From assembly GCA_900320975.1 (NCBI GenBank), contig ONUE01000015.1, forward strand, positions 1 to 37,106: a stretch of 37,106 bases of DNA, in the 5' to 3' direction. The DNA comes from an uncultured Bacteroidales bacterium. GTDB taxonomy: Bacteria > Bacteroidota > Bacteroidia > Bacteroidales > P3. The notes beneath the pieces were generated by a model that saw only the letters and a list, made by a program, of their open reading frames with translations, did not search any database and was not told the DNA's origin. Numbering within the stretch: position 1 is the first letter of the stretch; each line of letters starts with the position of its first letter. Positions 24,247-32,034 of the stretch are shown here, piece by piece. The translations under genes were made by a program, and so were the position numbers.

Positions 24247-24758
24247 AAGCATTGTTCCTCGACCGTGATGGGGTGCTCAACGTGCTGCGCCCCAACGACT
24301 ATGTGAAATGCCCCGATGAGCTGGAGCTGCTCCCCGGCGTGAAGGAGGCAATGGCGCTCTTGCGCAAGCATTACGACCTGATACTGATAGTCACCAACCA
24401 GCAGGGCATCGGCAAGGGCCTGATGACCGAGGCCGACCTCGCCGCAGTGCACGCCAAGCTGCAGGAGGAGCTGGGCGGCACAGTGGACCGCATCTACTAC
24501 TGCCCCGAGCTGGAGCGCGCCCACAGCTTCCGCCGCAAGCCCAACATCGGCATGGCCCTGCAGGCGCGCCGCGACTACCCGGAACTGCGCCTGAAGGAGA
24601 GCATCATGGTGGGCGACTCGATGACAGATATGCTCTTCGGGCGCCGCGCCGGCATGCAGACGGTGCTCGTGGGAGACAACAGCGACGTATGGCAGCGGCA
24701 GCCGCACCTGATGGACCGCCGCTACCCCACACTGCTCGACTACGCCAAGTCATTATAA
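24243..24758 (+). CDS. gmhB: D-glycero-D-manno-heptose 1,7-bisphosphate 7-phosphatase
   Basis: This 171-residue HAD phosphatase has motif I LFLDRDGVLN (Asp7, Asp9), motif II IVTNQQGIGKG and motif IV GDSMTDMLFG. In E. coli GmhB a zinc loop (Cys-x-His and Cys-x-Cys) shapes the active site. Here the matching segment reads YYCPELERAHSFRRKPNIGM and keeps only one of those cysteines. The enzyme therefore probably lacks the zinc, while the RKP signature is retained. It is the last gene of the operon and is followed by a terminator. Confidence 0.92.
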   Translation: MKALFLDRDGVLNVLRPNDYVKCPDELELLPGVKEAMALLRKHYDLILIVTNQQGIGKGLMTEADLAAVHAKLQEELGGTVDRIYYCPELERAHSFRRKPNIGMALQARRDYPELRLKESIMVGDSMTDMLFGRRAGMQTVLVGDNSDVWQRQPHLMDRRYPTLLDYAKSL

Positions 24759-24763
24759 AAAGC

Positions 24764-24800
24764 AAGAGCCCCGCGCAATCTGCACGGGGCTCTTACTATT
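24764..24800. terminator. Bidirectional rho-independent-like terminator
   Basis: AAGAGCCCCG (24764-24773) pairs perfectly with CGGGGCTCTT (24785-24794). It lies between the convergent gmhB and beta-barrel genes. The T tract on either side is short. Confidence 0.85.
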
Positions 24801-24814
24801 CTTAGAGGTTTCGT

Positions 24815-25468
24815 TTAGAACACAAAGCCGACACCGGCGAAGTACTGGTGGAAGTTCTGCGTGGTGCTCTTACTCGGGTCGCGGTCAAGCAGGCCGAAGT
24901 TGAAGCCCGTCTGAATCTGGAAGGCATTGAAGTGAACGCCGACACCAATCGTCAGACCAAGGTCGGGACGAGTCAACGGAGAATGTCCGAAACTGTTCTC
25001 CTTGTAGAGGTCAATGGTCTCTGTGGTGTTGGTGGCAATGGTCTTCACCGCAGACTTGGCGGAGAGGCCATAGCGGAAGTTGGGACCCAAGAAGCCCATG
25101 ATGCCGAAGCTGTTGGTGAAGTCAACCTTGTAGGTGAACAGGACGGGGATGTTGATGTCTACCATATTGGTCGTCTTGGTGGTGAGGGTCTTCTCCTCAA
25201 TCATGCCGCTATAGTTGAAGTAGACGCCCGGGGCGACACTCCAATGCTCGGTGAACTGGATGTTGTAGGACAGACCAGCGTAGACACCTATACCACCATT
25301 CAACAAAGAGTCGGTCTTGACCTCGTTGTTGGTAAGCGGGTTCGTGGACTTAGTCTGGGTGTTGTTGTAGCAGTTCAGGAAGCCAGCATTGACACTCATC
25401 TGTGCGCTAGCCTGGCCTGCAATCAACATGGCGGCTGCAATAGCCACAAAAGAGAATACTTTTTTCAT
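24815..25468 (-). CDS. Outer-membrane beta-barrel protein (porin-like), paralogue 2
   Basis: In this 217-residue protein the signal peptide MKKVFSFVAIAAAMLIAGQA, ending in SA, is clear. The mature protein alternates strand-like segments (GVYAGLSYNIQF, WSVAPGVYFNYSG, IPVLFTYKV, FGIMGFLGPNFRYGL) and ends in FAGVGFVF, with the terminal Phe that guides outer-membrane assembly. It fits the small eight-stranded barrel family (OMP_b-brl type) of Bacteroidota. It lies 30 nt after a related barrel gene and shares features such as GLLDRDP / GLLERSN near the C-terminus, so the two probably arose by duplication. Confidence 0.85.
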   Translation of the reverse strand: MKKVFSFVAIAAAMLIAGQASAQMSVNAGFLNCYNNTQTKSTNPLTNNEVKTDSLLNGGIGVYAGLSYNIQFTEHWSVAPGVYFNYSGMIEEKTLTTKTTNMVDINIPVLFTYKVDFTNSFGIMGFLGPNFRYGLSAKSAVKTIATNTTETIDLYKENSFGHSPLTRPDLGLTIGVGVHFNAFQIQTGFNFGLLDRDPSKSTTQNFHQYFAGVGFVF

Positions 25469-25498
25469 AATTTATTGTTTTTGGTTGTTGTTAGTGTT

Positions 25499-26230
25499 CT
25501 ATTTGTTATAGATGTCGTTCAGGAAGCTATAGCTGAGGCCCACGAAGAAGTGGCCCACAAGCACAGACTCGTAGCGGGCGAGGTTGGCATCCATGGCATT
25601 CCTGATGCCTTCGTTTGAGCGCTCCAGAAGCCCGAAGCTGTAGCCTATGTCGAAGCGCGCACCGTAGTACTGCACGCCGGTACCGATCATGAAGCCCAGG
25701 TCGAACTTTCTCCACTTCGACTCGCCGTTGTCGTCCTTGGCGTAGAAGTCGATGTCCTCTTCCCAGTCCACGATATCGTCGACACCCTTGCGCTGCTTGT
25801 GGCCCTGGACGGATAGACCGACACGAACCACCGGGCCCAAGTATGCCGAGGTGTAGAACTCGCGGAAGAACTCATGCCTATAGGTAGCCAGCATGGGTAT
25901 CTCCAACTCCTTCTGCTCATACCAGGCCGAGTACTTGTACTCCCACACGCCTATGGCCTCGGAGAAGGCCTCCTCGTGCTTGCTGTAGCTGTAGTATGTG
26001 CCGAGGCTGACACCGACACCCTTCCAGATGTCGTAGTTGAAGGTGACACCGCCATAGTACCCCTGGCCGAGGCCCATCTTGGTGGTGAACGACGAATCCT
26101 GGTGCGCCATAGTGGTATGCACGTTGGCGTTGCGGTTCAGGAAACCGCCGCCAATCACCAGCTGTGCGCCGGCCTCTGCGCAGCAGAGCATCGCTGCGCA
26201 GAGTACCGACAGAGCTATAGTCTTCTTCAT
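25499..26230 (-). CDS. Outer-membrane beta-barrel protein (porin-like), paralogue 1
   Basis: In this 243-residue protein the signal peptide is MKKTIALSVLCAAMLCCAEA, ending in GA. Strand-like segments include YYGGVTFNYDIWKGVGVSLG, IPMLATYRHEF and SAYLGPVVRVGLSVQG. The end, FFVGLSYSFLNDIYNK, has the last barrel strand plus a short tail, unlike its paralogue. The ATG lies only 5 nt after the stop of the acyl-CoA synthetase gene, so the two are probably cotranscribed. A TACGTTTG sequence at 26252-26245 could be a -7 box of its own, but no -33 box is visible. Confidence 0.83.
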   Translation of the reverse strand: MKKTIALSVLCAAMLCCAEAGAQLVIGGGFLNRNANVHTTMAHQDSSFTTKMGLGQGYYGGVTFNYDIWKGVGVSLGTYYSYSKHEEAFSEAIGVWEYKYSAWYEQKELEIPMLATYRHEFFREFYTSAYLGPVVRVGLSVQGHKQRKGVDDIVDWEEDIDFYAKDDNGESKWRKFDLGFMIGTGVQYYGARFDIGYSFGLLERSNEGIRNAMDANLARYESVLVGHFFVGLSYSFLNDIYNK

Positions 26231-26235
26231 AATGC

Positions 26236-28308
26236 TTATTTTTCCAAACGTATACGGGCGTCGACGGCAGTGACGTAGCGCGGGTTGCCAAGCAGCGGGT
26301 TGAGGTCCATCTCGGCAATCTCGGGTGCGGCCTGTACCAGGGCGCTGACGCGAGCCACCTGCTCGGCATAGAGGTCGATGTTGACACCTTCCTGACCACG
26401 CACACCTTCCAGTATCTTGTAGCCCTTGAGCTGCTTGAGCATCTCCTTGGCTTCGGCGGCGGTGATGGGGGCCAAAGCGCTCTGCACGTCCTTCAGCACC
26501 TCGATGAAGATACCGCCCAGACCGAAGAAGATCTGGTGGCCGAACTTCTCGTCGCGGATGGCGCCGATGTAGACGTCAAGGCCGTCGAGCATCGGGTACA
26601 TCTCCACAGCGTAGGTCTCGGGGATGACGATGAGGCGGTCGAACTCCTTGGCCACAGTGTCGAGGTCCTTCACACCGAGGGTCACGCCGCCCACGTCGCT
26701 CTTGTGCAGCGGGCCGACGACCTTCATCACGAGAGGCACATCCTTCGAGCAGCCCACCTCCTTGGCGAAGGCCAGGGCGTCCTCTTTCTTGCTCACCTCC
26801 ACGCTCTTCTTGCGGCTGATGCCGGCGGCGTCGAGCAGCTCGTTGTAGTCGCTGATCTCCATGTAGCCGTTCTTGCAGCGCTCCACGGTCTTGCGGATGC
26901 GGGCCACGTCGATCTTGGGCTGCTCCACCTTCTCAGGCTGCGGCTTGGGGGTGTTGTAAACCTTGCAGATGGCGTTGCCAAGCACACACTCCTCGGGGAA
27001 GTTGATGCGGCCCTTGGCGATGAAGTCCTCGATCTCGTCCTTCACATTAATGATGCTCGGCAGCACGGGGAAGATGGGCTTCTTGCAGGTCTTCATCTTC
27101 TCATCCAGCAGGTCGTAGACCTCCTTGTTGCTGAAGAGTCCGGGCGAGCCGAAGATGACGACGGAAAAGTCGATATCGGTGTATTCGTTCTCGACGGTGT
27201 CGATGATATAGCCAAGCTGTTCGGCAGTGCCGGTGGCGAGGAAGTCGATGGGGTTGCCCACTGAGGAGCCACCGAAGAGCTTCGACAGCAGTGCGGGGCT
27301 GGCGGGATGGTCCTTCAGCGAGGGCACCTCCATGCCACCGTTGCTGAGCACATCGGTGAGCATCACGGCAGGGCCGCCGGCGTGGGTGATGACGGCGCAG
27401 CGCTTGCCCTTCAGCTCGGGGTGCATGAAGACGGCGCAGACGGTGGTCAGCTCCTGACGGTTCTGGCAGCGCACGATACCGGCCTTGCGGAACAGGGCGT
27501 CGACGGCGGCGTCGTTGGTGGCCAGAGCACCGGTGTGGCTCGAGGCAGCACGGCTACCGGCGGCAGAGCCACCGCTCTTGATGGCGGCGATATGGCAGCC
27601 TTTGTTGATGAGGCTGCGGCTGTGTTTCAGCAGACGCTGCGGGTCGCCGATCTTCTCCATGTACAGCATGATGACGTGGCTCGACTTCACAGGGTCGAAA
27701 GTCTCGTCGAGGTGCTCCAGCACGTCCTCGATACCCAGCTGGGCGCTGTTGCCCACTGCCCACACGCTGTTGAACTTCAAGCCGTTGCTCATGCCGTACT
27801 CCTTGATGAACACGGCGGTGGCACCACTGCCGGTGATGAAGTCAACACCCTTGGGGTCCAGAGTGGGGATGGGGGTGTCGAAGCAGCCGGCATAGTTCAC
27901 ATTCAGGAAGCCCGTGCAGTTGGGACCGATGAGCGAGCCGCCGACACTGTTGATGGTGTCAACGATGTGCTTCTCAATCTCGGCGCCCTCGTGGCTCTCC
28001 TCCGAGAAACCGGCGCTGACGATGATGAAGCCCTTGCAGCCCTTCTCCTTGGCCAGCACGTCGACCGTCTGGGCGCAGAACTTGGCGGCGATGCAGAGGA
28101 TGGCACAGTCCACTTGCGGCAGGTCCTCGACTTTGGCGTAGCACTTCACGCCCTGCACCTCGGTCTCCTTGGGGTTCACGGCATACACCTGACCCTTGAA
28201 GGGGCTCTCCAACAAGTTCTTCAGCGACTTGCCGCCGGGTTTATGTACATCACTGGAAGCACCGCAGATAACGATGCTGCGCGGATTGAGTAACTCTTTT
28301 GCTATCAT
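26236..28308 (-). CDS. Acetate/acyl-CoA ligase (ADP-forming), fused alpha and beta subunits
   Basis: This 690-residue enzyme couples acyl-CoA cleavage to ATP synthesis from ADP and phosphate. The N-terminal CoA-binding domain (NPRSIVICGASSDVHKPGG, then QVYAVNPKETEVQGVKCY) is followed by a succinyl-CoA-ligase-like domain with SSHTGALA, whose His258 is the phosphorylated residue. From about 470 the ATP-grasp beta domain follows (VPLVMKVVGPLHKSDVGGV, then GLGGIFIEVL and MDLNPLL). All catalytic blocks are present in one chain. The exact acyl group (acetyl, propionyl, succinyl or branched) cannot be told. It is followed immediately by two beta-barrel genes. Confidence 0.92.
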   Translation of the reverse strand: MIAKELLNPRSIVICGASSDVHKPGGKSLKNLLESPFKGQVYAVNPKETEVQGVKCYAKVEDLPQVDCAILCIAAKFCAQTVDVLAKEKGCKGFIIVSAGFSEESHEGAEIEKHIVDTINSVGGSLIGPNCTGFLNVNYAGCFDTPIPTLDPKGVDFITGSGATAVFIKEYGMSNGLKFNSVWAVGNSAQLGIEDVLEHLDETFDPVKSSHVIMLYMEKIGDPQRLLKHSRSLINKGCHIAAIKSGGSAAGSRAASSHTGALATNDAAVDALFRKAGIVRCQNRQELTTVCAVFMHPELKGKRCAVITHAGGPAVMLTDVLSNGGMEVPSLKDHPASPALLSKLFGGSSVGNPIDFLATGTAEQLGYIIDTVENEYTDIDFSVVIFGSPGLFSNKEVYDLLDEKMKTCKKPIFPVLPSIINVKDEIEDFIAKGRINFPEECVLGNAICKVYNTPKPQPEKVEQPKIDVARIRKTVERCKNGYMEISDYNELLDAAGISRKKSVEVSKKEDALAFAKEVGCSKDVPLVMKVVGPLHKSDVGGVTLGVKDLDTVAKEFDRLIVIPETYAVEMYPMLDGLDVYIGAIRDEKFGHQIFFGLGGIFIEVLKDVQSALAPITAAEAKEMLKQLKGYKILEGVRGQEGVNIDLYAEQVARVSALVQAAPEIAEMDLNPLLGNPRYVTAVDARIRLEK

Positions 28309-28432
28309 ATTCTGTATTATTTAATTATTACAATAAATGTCTTTAAAACGCCGATACGTCATATTTATTGTGTCAATAATAAAAAAAGTTTACCTCCCTC
28401 CCCCGCCCCACCATCCCCACACCGTACCCTCT

Positions 28433-28513
28433 CCGACTGTTCTACGGTTGTTTACCGGTTGTTTAACGGTTTAGAACCGTTAAACAACCGGTAAACAACC
28501 GTAGAACAGTCGG
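28433..28513. repeat. Dispersed 11-bp-unit palindrome, copy C (perfect)
   Basis: This is a perfect inverted repeat of 39 bp (28433-28471 against 28475-28513) with a 3-nt centre, TAG. The left arm holds three 11-nt units: TTCTACGGTTG at 28440, TTTACCGGTTG at 28451 and TTTAACGGTTT starting at 28462. The left flank is C rich (28391-28432) and the right flank G rich. It lies between the topB stop and the acyl-CoA ligase start, both on the minus strand. The rest of the 266-nt gap is AT rich, and I see no clear promoter box in it. Confidence 0.95.
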
Positions 28514-28574
28514 ACCGGGGGCGGAGAAGAGAGGGAGAAATAACTGAGTGAATACAGGGCGGCGGAACGGCAGG

Positions 28575-30371
28575 TTACATGCGGCGGGAGCCGTCGGTGA
28601 GCACTTCCTGGACCACTTTGGCGGTCATCTGCTTAAGCTCGTCGATGAACTGCGAGGCGGAGTATTTGTGGGCCTCGATGTCGCGCAGCTTCTTCTCCCA
28701 CTGGCCCGTGAGCTCGGCGCTCTTGAGGAGCTCCTCGTGGATGACGCCGATGAGGGCTATGCCCGTGGGCGTGGGCTCGAGGCTCTTGCGCACTTTCTTG
28801 ATATACTGCCGCTTGTAGAGCGTTTCGATGATAGCGGCGCGCGTCGAGGGGCGCCCGATGCCGTTGGCCTTGAGGGCGTCGCGCAGCTCTTCGTTGTCGA
28901 CGGTCTTGCCTGCGGTCTCCATAGCGCGCAGCAGCGTGGCCTCGGTGTAGGGCTTGGGCGGCGTGGTCTGCTTCTCGGTGAGGCTGGGCTCGTGGGGCCC
29001 GTGCTCGCCCTGCTCGAACTTCGGCAGGGTCTGCTCGTCGTCATCCTTCTTGCTCTCGTCGTCGGCCGTGGTGCCCTGACCGCCGAAGACGGCGCGCCAG
29101 CCCTCGTCGAGAATCTGCTTGCCGGTGGCCTTGAACTCTACCTTCTCCACTTCGCCCATGACGGTGGTGGTGCTGAACTTGCAGTCGGGGTAGAAGACGG
29201 CGATGAAACGGCGCGCCACGAGGTCGTAGACGCGCTTCTCGTCGGTCGTCAGGCTGACGTTCTGCGGGTTCATGCCGGTGGGTATGATGGCGTGGTGGTC
29301 GGTGACCTTCGAGGTGTCGAAGACCTTTTTGCTCTTCTTGAGCTTCTTGCCCATGAGGGGCTGCACCAGCGGCGCATAGGGCACGATGCCCTGCAGTATC
29401 TGCGGACACTTGGCATAGACGTCGTCGGAGAGGAAGGTGGTGTCGACGCGCGGATAGGTGGTGAGCTTCTTCTCGTAGAGGCTCTGTATGTGTTTCAGCG
29501 TGTCGTCGGCCGAGAAGGAGTACTTCTTGTTGCACTCCACCTGCAGCGAGGTGAGGTCGAACAGACGCGGCGGCGCCTCGGTACCGGCCTTCTGCTGTAT
29601 GTCGGTGACCGTGAAGTCCTTGCCCTTGATGGCATCCATGGCCGCCTGCCCCTCTTCGGGCTTCTTGATCTTGCCCTTGGTGGATGAGAAGGTGGCGCCG
29701 CGGTAGAGGGTGGTGAGCACCCAGTATTTCTCCGGCTTGAAGTTGGTTATCTCAAAGTGGCGCTTGACAATCATGGCCAGCGTGGGGGTCTGCACGCGGC
29801 CGATGCTGAGCACCTGTCCTTTGGCTTGCGCGAAACGCAGGGTGTAGAGGCGTGTGGCGTTCATGCCGAGCAGCCAGTCGCCGATGGCGCGGCAGAGACC
29901 GGCCTCGTAGAGGCTCTGGTATTCGTCCTGCGGCTTGAGGTTGGCGAAAGCCTCGCGGATAGCCTCTTCGGTGAGGCTGCTGACCCACAGGCGCTGCACG
30001 GGGCAGGTGGCCTTGGCTTTCTGCATCACCCAGCGCTGGATGAGCTCGCCCTCCTGGCCGGCATCGCCGCAGTTGACGATACCGTCGGCGGCCTGCATGA
30101 GGCGCTCGATGACGGCAAACTGTTTCTTGTAGCCGTCATTTTCTATGAGCTTGATGCCAAAACGCGGCGGCACCATCGGCAGTGCCGAGAGGCTCCAGCG
30201 GCGCCACTGGTCGCAGTAGTCCTGCGGCTCCTTGAGGGTGCAGAGGTGGCCGAAGGTCCACGTCACCTGGTAGCCGTTACCCTCCATATAGCCCTCGTGC
30301 GAGGCGTTGGCACCCAGCACCTTGGCAATCTCTCGCGCCACACTCGGCTTCTCAGCAATGCAGACTATCAT
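28575..30371 (-). CDS. topB: DNA topoisomerase III (type IA)
   Basis: The protein has 598 residues from the ATG at 30371 (MIVCIAEKPSVAREIAKVLG). The open frame continues upstream, but only as an Arg/Gln-rich reading inside prmA. It relaxes negatively supercoiled DNA and decatenates single-stranded links. The TOPRIM domain shows EKPS at 7-10 and DAGQEGELI at 103-111. GRVQTPTLA lies at 191-199, and the active-site Tyr306 is in TTYPRVDTTFLSDD. RPSTRAAIIETL lies late in the chain. There are no C-terminal zinc fingers. ATGA overlap with prmA suggests coupled translation in a truA-prmA-topB operon. Confidence 0.95.
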   Translation of the reverse strand: MIVCIAEKPSVAREIAKVLGANASHEGYMEGNGYQVTWTFGHLCTLKEPQDYCDQWRRWSLSALPMVPPRFGIKLIENDGYKKQFAVIERLMQAADGIVNCGDAGQEGELIQRWVMQKAKATCPVQRLWVSSLTEEAIREAFANLKPQDEYQSLYEAGLCRAIGDWLLGMNATRLYTLRFAQAKGQVLSIGRVQTPTLAMIVKRHFEITNFKPEKYWVLTTLYRGATFSSTKGKIKKPEEGQAAMDAIKGKDFTVTDIQQKAGTEAPPRLFDLTSLQVECNKKYSFSADDTLKHIQSLYEKKLTTYPRVDTTFLSDDVYAKCPQILQGIVPYAPLVQPLMGKKLKKSKKVFDTSKVTDHHAIIPTGMNPQNVSLTTDEKRVYDLVARRFIAVFYPDCKFSTTTVMGEVEKVEFKATGKQILDEGWRAVFGGQGTTADDESKKDDDEQTLPKFEQGEHGPHEPSLTEKQTTPPKPYTEATLLRAMETAGKTVDNEELRDALKANGIGRPSTRAAIIETLYKRQYIKKVRKSLEPTPTGIALIGVIHEELLKSAELTGQWEKKLRDIEAHKYSASQFIDELKQMTAKVVQEVLTDGSRRM

Positions 30372-31198
30372 TTCACCAGTCGGAGCGACGACCAGCCGTC
30401 GCGGTTTTTCTTGTCTTTGAAGAGGAGACCCTGCTCGTTGGCCTTGGCGATGAGCGCCCCTTCGTCGGCCTCGTAGAAGCCGCTGAGCAGCAACGTGCCG
30501 CCGGGATTGAGGGCGGCGGCATAGCGGCCCATGTCGGCAAGGAGTATGTTGCGGTTGATATTGGCCAGGATGACGTCGAACGGGCCCTGTATGGCGTTGG
30601 CGTCGCCGAGGCGCAGGGTTATCTCGGCGTTGTTGGAGGCGGCGTTCTCGCGGGCGTTGCTGAAGGCCCATTCGTCGATATCGATACCCTCGACGTATGC
30701 TGCGCCGCGCATCTTGGCGAGGATGCCCAGCACGGCGGTGCCACAGCCCATGTCGAGGACCCGCTTGCCATTCATGTCGAGCTCGGCAACATAGCTGAGC
30801 ATCATGTAGGTGGTGGGGTGATGGGCGGTGCCGAAGCTCATCTTGGGCTCTATGATGAGCTCGTAGTCGACGTCGTCGCGGTGCGGGTGGAACGGCGCGC
30901 GTACCCAGACGCTGCCGCCGTTGTATTCGACGAGTACCGCCTTATGCTCCTTCTCCCACTCAGCATTCCAGTCGCGGTCTTCCATCTCCTCGGCCTTGTA
31001 TTTCAGTGGCATGGGAAAGGCCTCCACGGCGGCGGCGAGCCACTGCGCGTCGTACTGCGAGGCCTGCACGTAAGCCTTCAGGCCGTCGGGCGTCTCCACG
31101 AAGCTCTCGTAGGGGCCTTCGTTGCCCAACGTATCTACCAGCAAGTCACGGAAAAGCTCCGTGCTGTCCATCGTAAATGTAACCTCTATATATTTCAT
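30368..31198 (-). CDS. prmA: Ribosomal protein L11 methyltransferase
   Basis: This 276-residue SAM-dependent enzyme trimethylates ribosomal protein L11. The N-terminal substrate-recognition domain (MKYIEVTFTMDSTELFRDLL, DWNAEWEKE) is followed by the methyltransferase fold: MSFGTAHHPTT, VLDMGCGTAVLGI at 147-159, GIDIDEWAFSNARENA, and VILANINRN at about 209-217. Full length. It overlaps both truA and topB by 4 nt. Confidence 0.95.
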   Translation of the reverse strand: MKYIEVTFTMDSTELFRDLLVDTLGNEGPYESFVETPDGLKAYVQASQYDAQWLAAAVEAFPMPLKYKAEEMEDRDWNAEWEKEHKAVLVEYNGGSVWVRAPFHPHRDDVDYELIIEPKMSFGTAHHPTTYMMLSYVAELDMNGKRVLDMGCGTAVLGILAKMRGAAYVEGIDIDEWAFSNARENAASNNAEITLRLGDANAIQGPFDVILANINRNILLADMGRYAAALNPGGTLLLSGFYEADEGALIAKANEQGLLFKDKKNRDGWSSLRLVK

Positions 31199-31929
31199 AG
31201 GTAAGGGTATTCCACTTTGGTAAGGAAAAGTCCGCAGGCTGGCATGCTGACACCTGCGGCGCAGCGGTCTTTGCGTTCTATTATCTCACGCAGGCCGTCG
31301 ATGCTGAGTTTGCCGCGCCCCACGTCGAGCAGCGTGCCGGTGACCGAGCGCACCATGTTGCGCAGGAAGCGGTTGCTGCGGATGGTGAAGACCCAGCCGC
31401 CCTCCTCCTCGGCCCAGTCGGCACGTGTGAGGTGACAGATGTTGGTCTTCACCTGCGTGTGGAGCTTGGCGAAGGAGGTGAAGTCCTCGTATTCCATAAG
31501 CACACGGGCGGCTTCGTTCATAAGGTAGATGTCGGGCTTGTAGTATATGCGGCAGTACTGCCCCTGGCGGAACGGCAGACGGCGGTCGCTGACATGATAC
31601 TGGTAGGTGCGGGCGGTGGCGTCGAAGCGCGCATGGGCGTTGTCGGCCACGGGAAAGATGTCGTATATGACGATATCCGGCGGAAGTAAGTTATTAAGCT
31701 TGAAGGTCAGATTGTCGGACAGCGGCCCTTCGACAACCATATGGGCGTAGAAGTCGCTGGCGTGCACGCCGGTGTCGGTGCGGCCACAGCCGACGACGGC
31801 TATAGGCTGCCGCAACAGCGTGGTGAGGGCCTTTTCCAGTGTCTCCTGCACCGTAGGCAGTTCCGGCTGCGTCTGCCAGCCATTGTAATTGGCTCCGTTA
31901 TAGGCCAGATGTATAAAATAGCGTCCCAT
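31195..31929 (-). CDS. truA: tRNA pseudouridine(38-40) synthase
   Basis: This 244-residue enzyme makes pseudouridine at positions 38-40 of the tRNA anticodon arm. Catalytic Asp52 sits in GCGRTDTGVHA. YNGANYNGWQTQP at the N-terminus and RFDATARTYQYHV and RNMVRSVTGTLLDVG further on are the family blocks. It is the first gene of the truA-prmA-topB operon, all of whose junctions are 4-nt overlaps. It has its own promoter, facing away from tgt. Confidence 0.96.
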   Translation of the reverse strand: MGRYFIHLAYNGANYNGWQTQPELPTVQETLEKALTTLLRQPIAVVGCGRTDTGVHASDFYAHMVVEGPLSDNLTFKLNNLLPPDIVIYDIFPVADNAHARFDATARTYQYHVSDRRLPFRQGQYCRIYYKPDIYLMNEAARVLMEYEDFTSFAKLHTQVKTNICHLTRADWAEEEGGWVFTIRSNRFLRNMVRSVTGTLLDVGRGKLSIDGLREIIERKDRCAAGVSMPACGLFLTKVEYPYL

Positions 31930-31940
31930 AAATCAAGATG

Positions 31941-31971
31941 CAAAGATACATAAAATCAGCAAGCTGACAAA
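31941..31971 (-). promoter_or_regulatory. Promoter of truA operon
   Basis: On the minus strand TATCTTTG (31948-31941) is the -7 box and TTTG (31971-31968) lies 19 nt upstream as the -33 box. The start codon is 12 nt downstream of the -7 box, so the leader is very short. Confidence 0.7.
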
Positions 31972-32000
31972 ATAAATTTTAGCAGACCAAACATATTTCG

Positions 32001-32008
32001 TACTTTTG
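32001..32008 (+). promoter_or_regulatory. -7 box of the tgt promoter
   Basis: TACTTTTG matches the Bacteroidota -7 consensus 27 nt before the tgt start. The -33 region is a T run near 31977-31980 and not a clear TTTG. Confidence 0.6.
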
Positions 32009-32034
32009 CAACCCGAAAAAAGCCCTTTGAGACC

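Noticed and set aside
30372..30671. N-terminal extension of topoisomerase III
   Set aside because: The 100 extra residues are an Arg/Gln-rich alternative-frame reading of prmA; the family start is at 30371.
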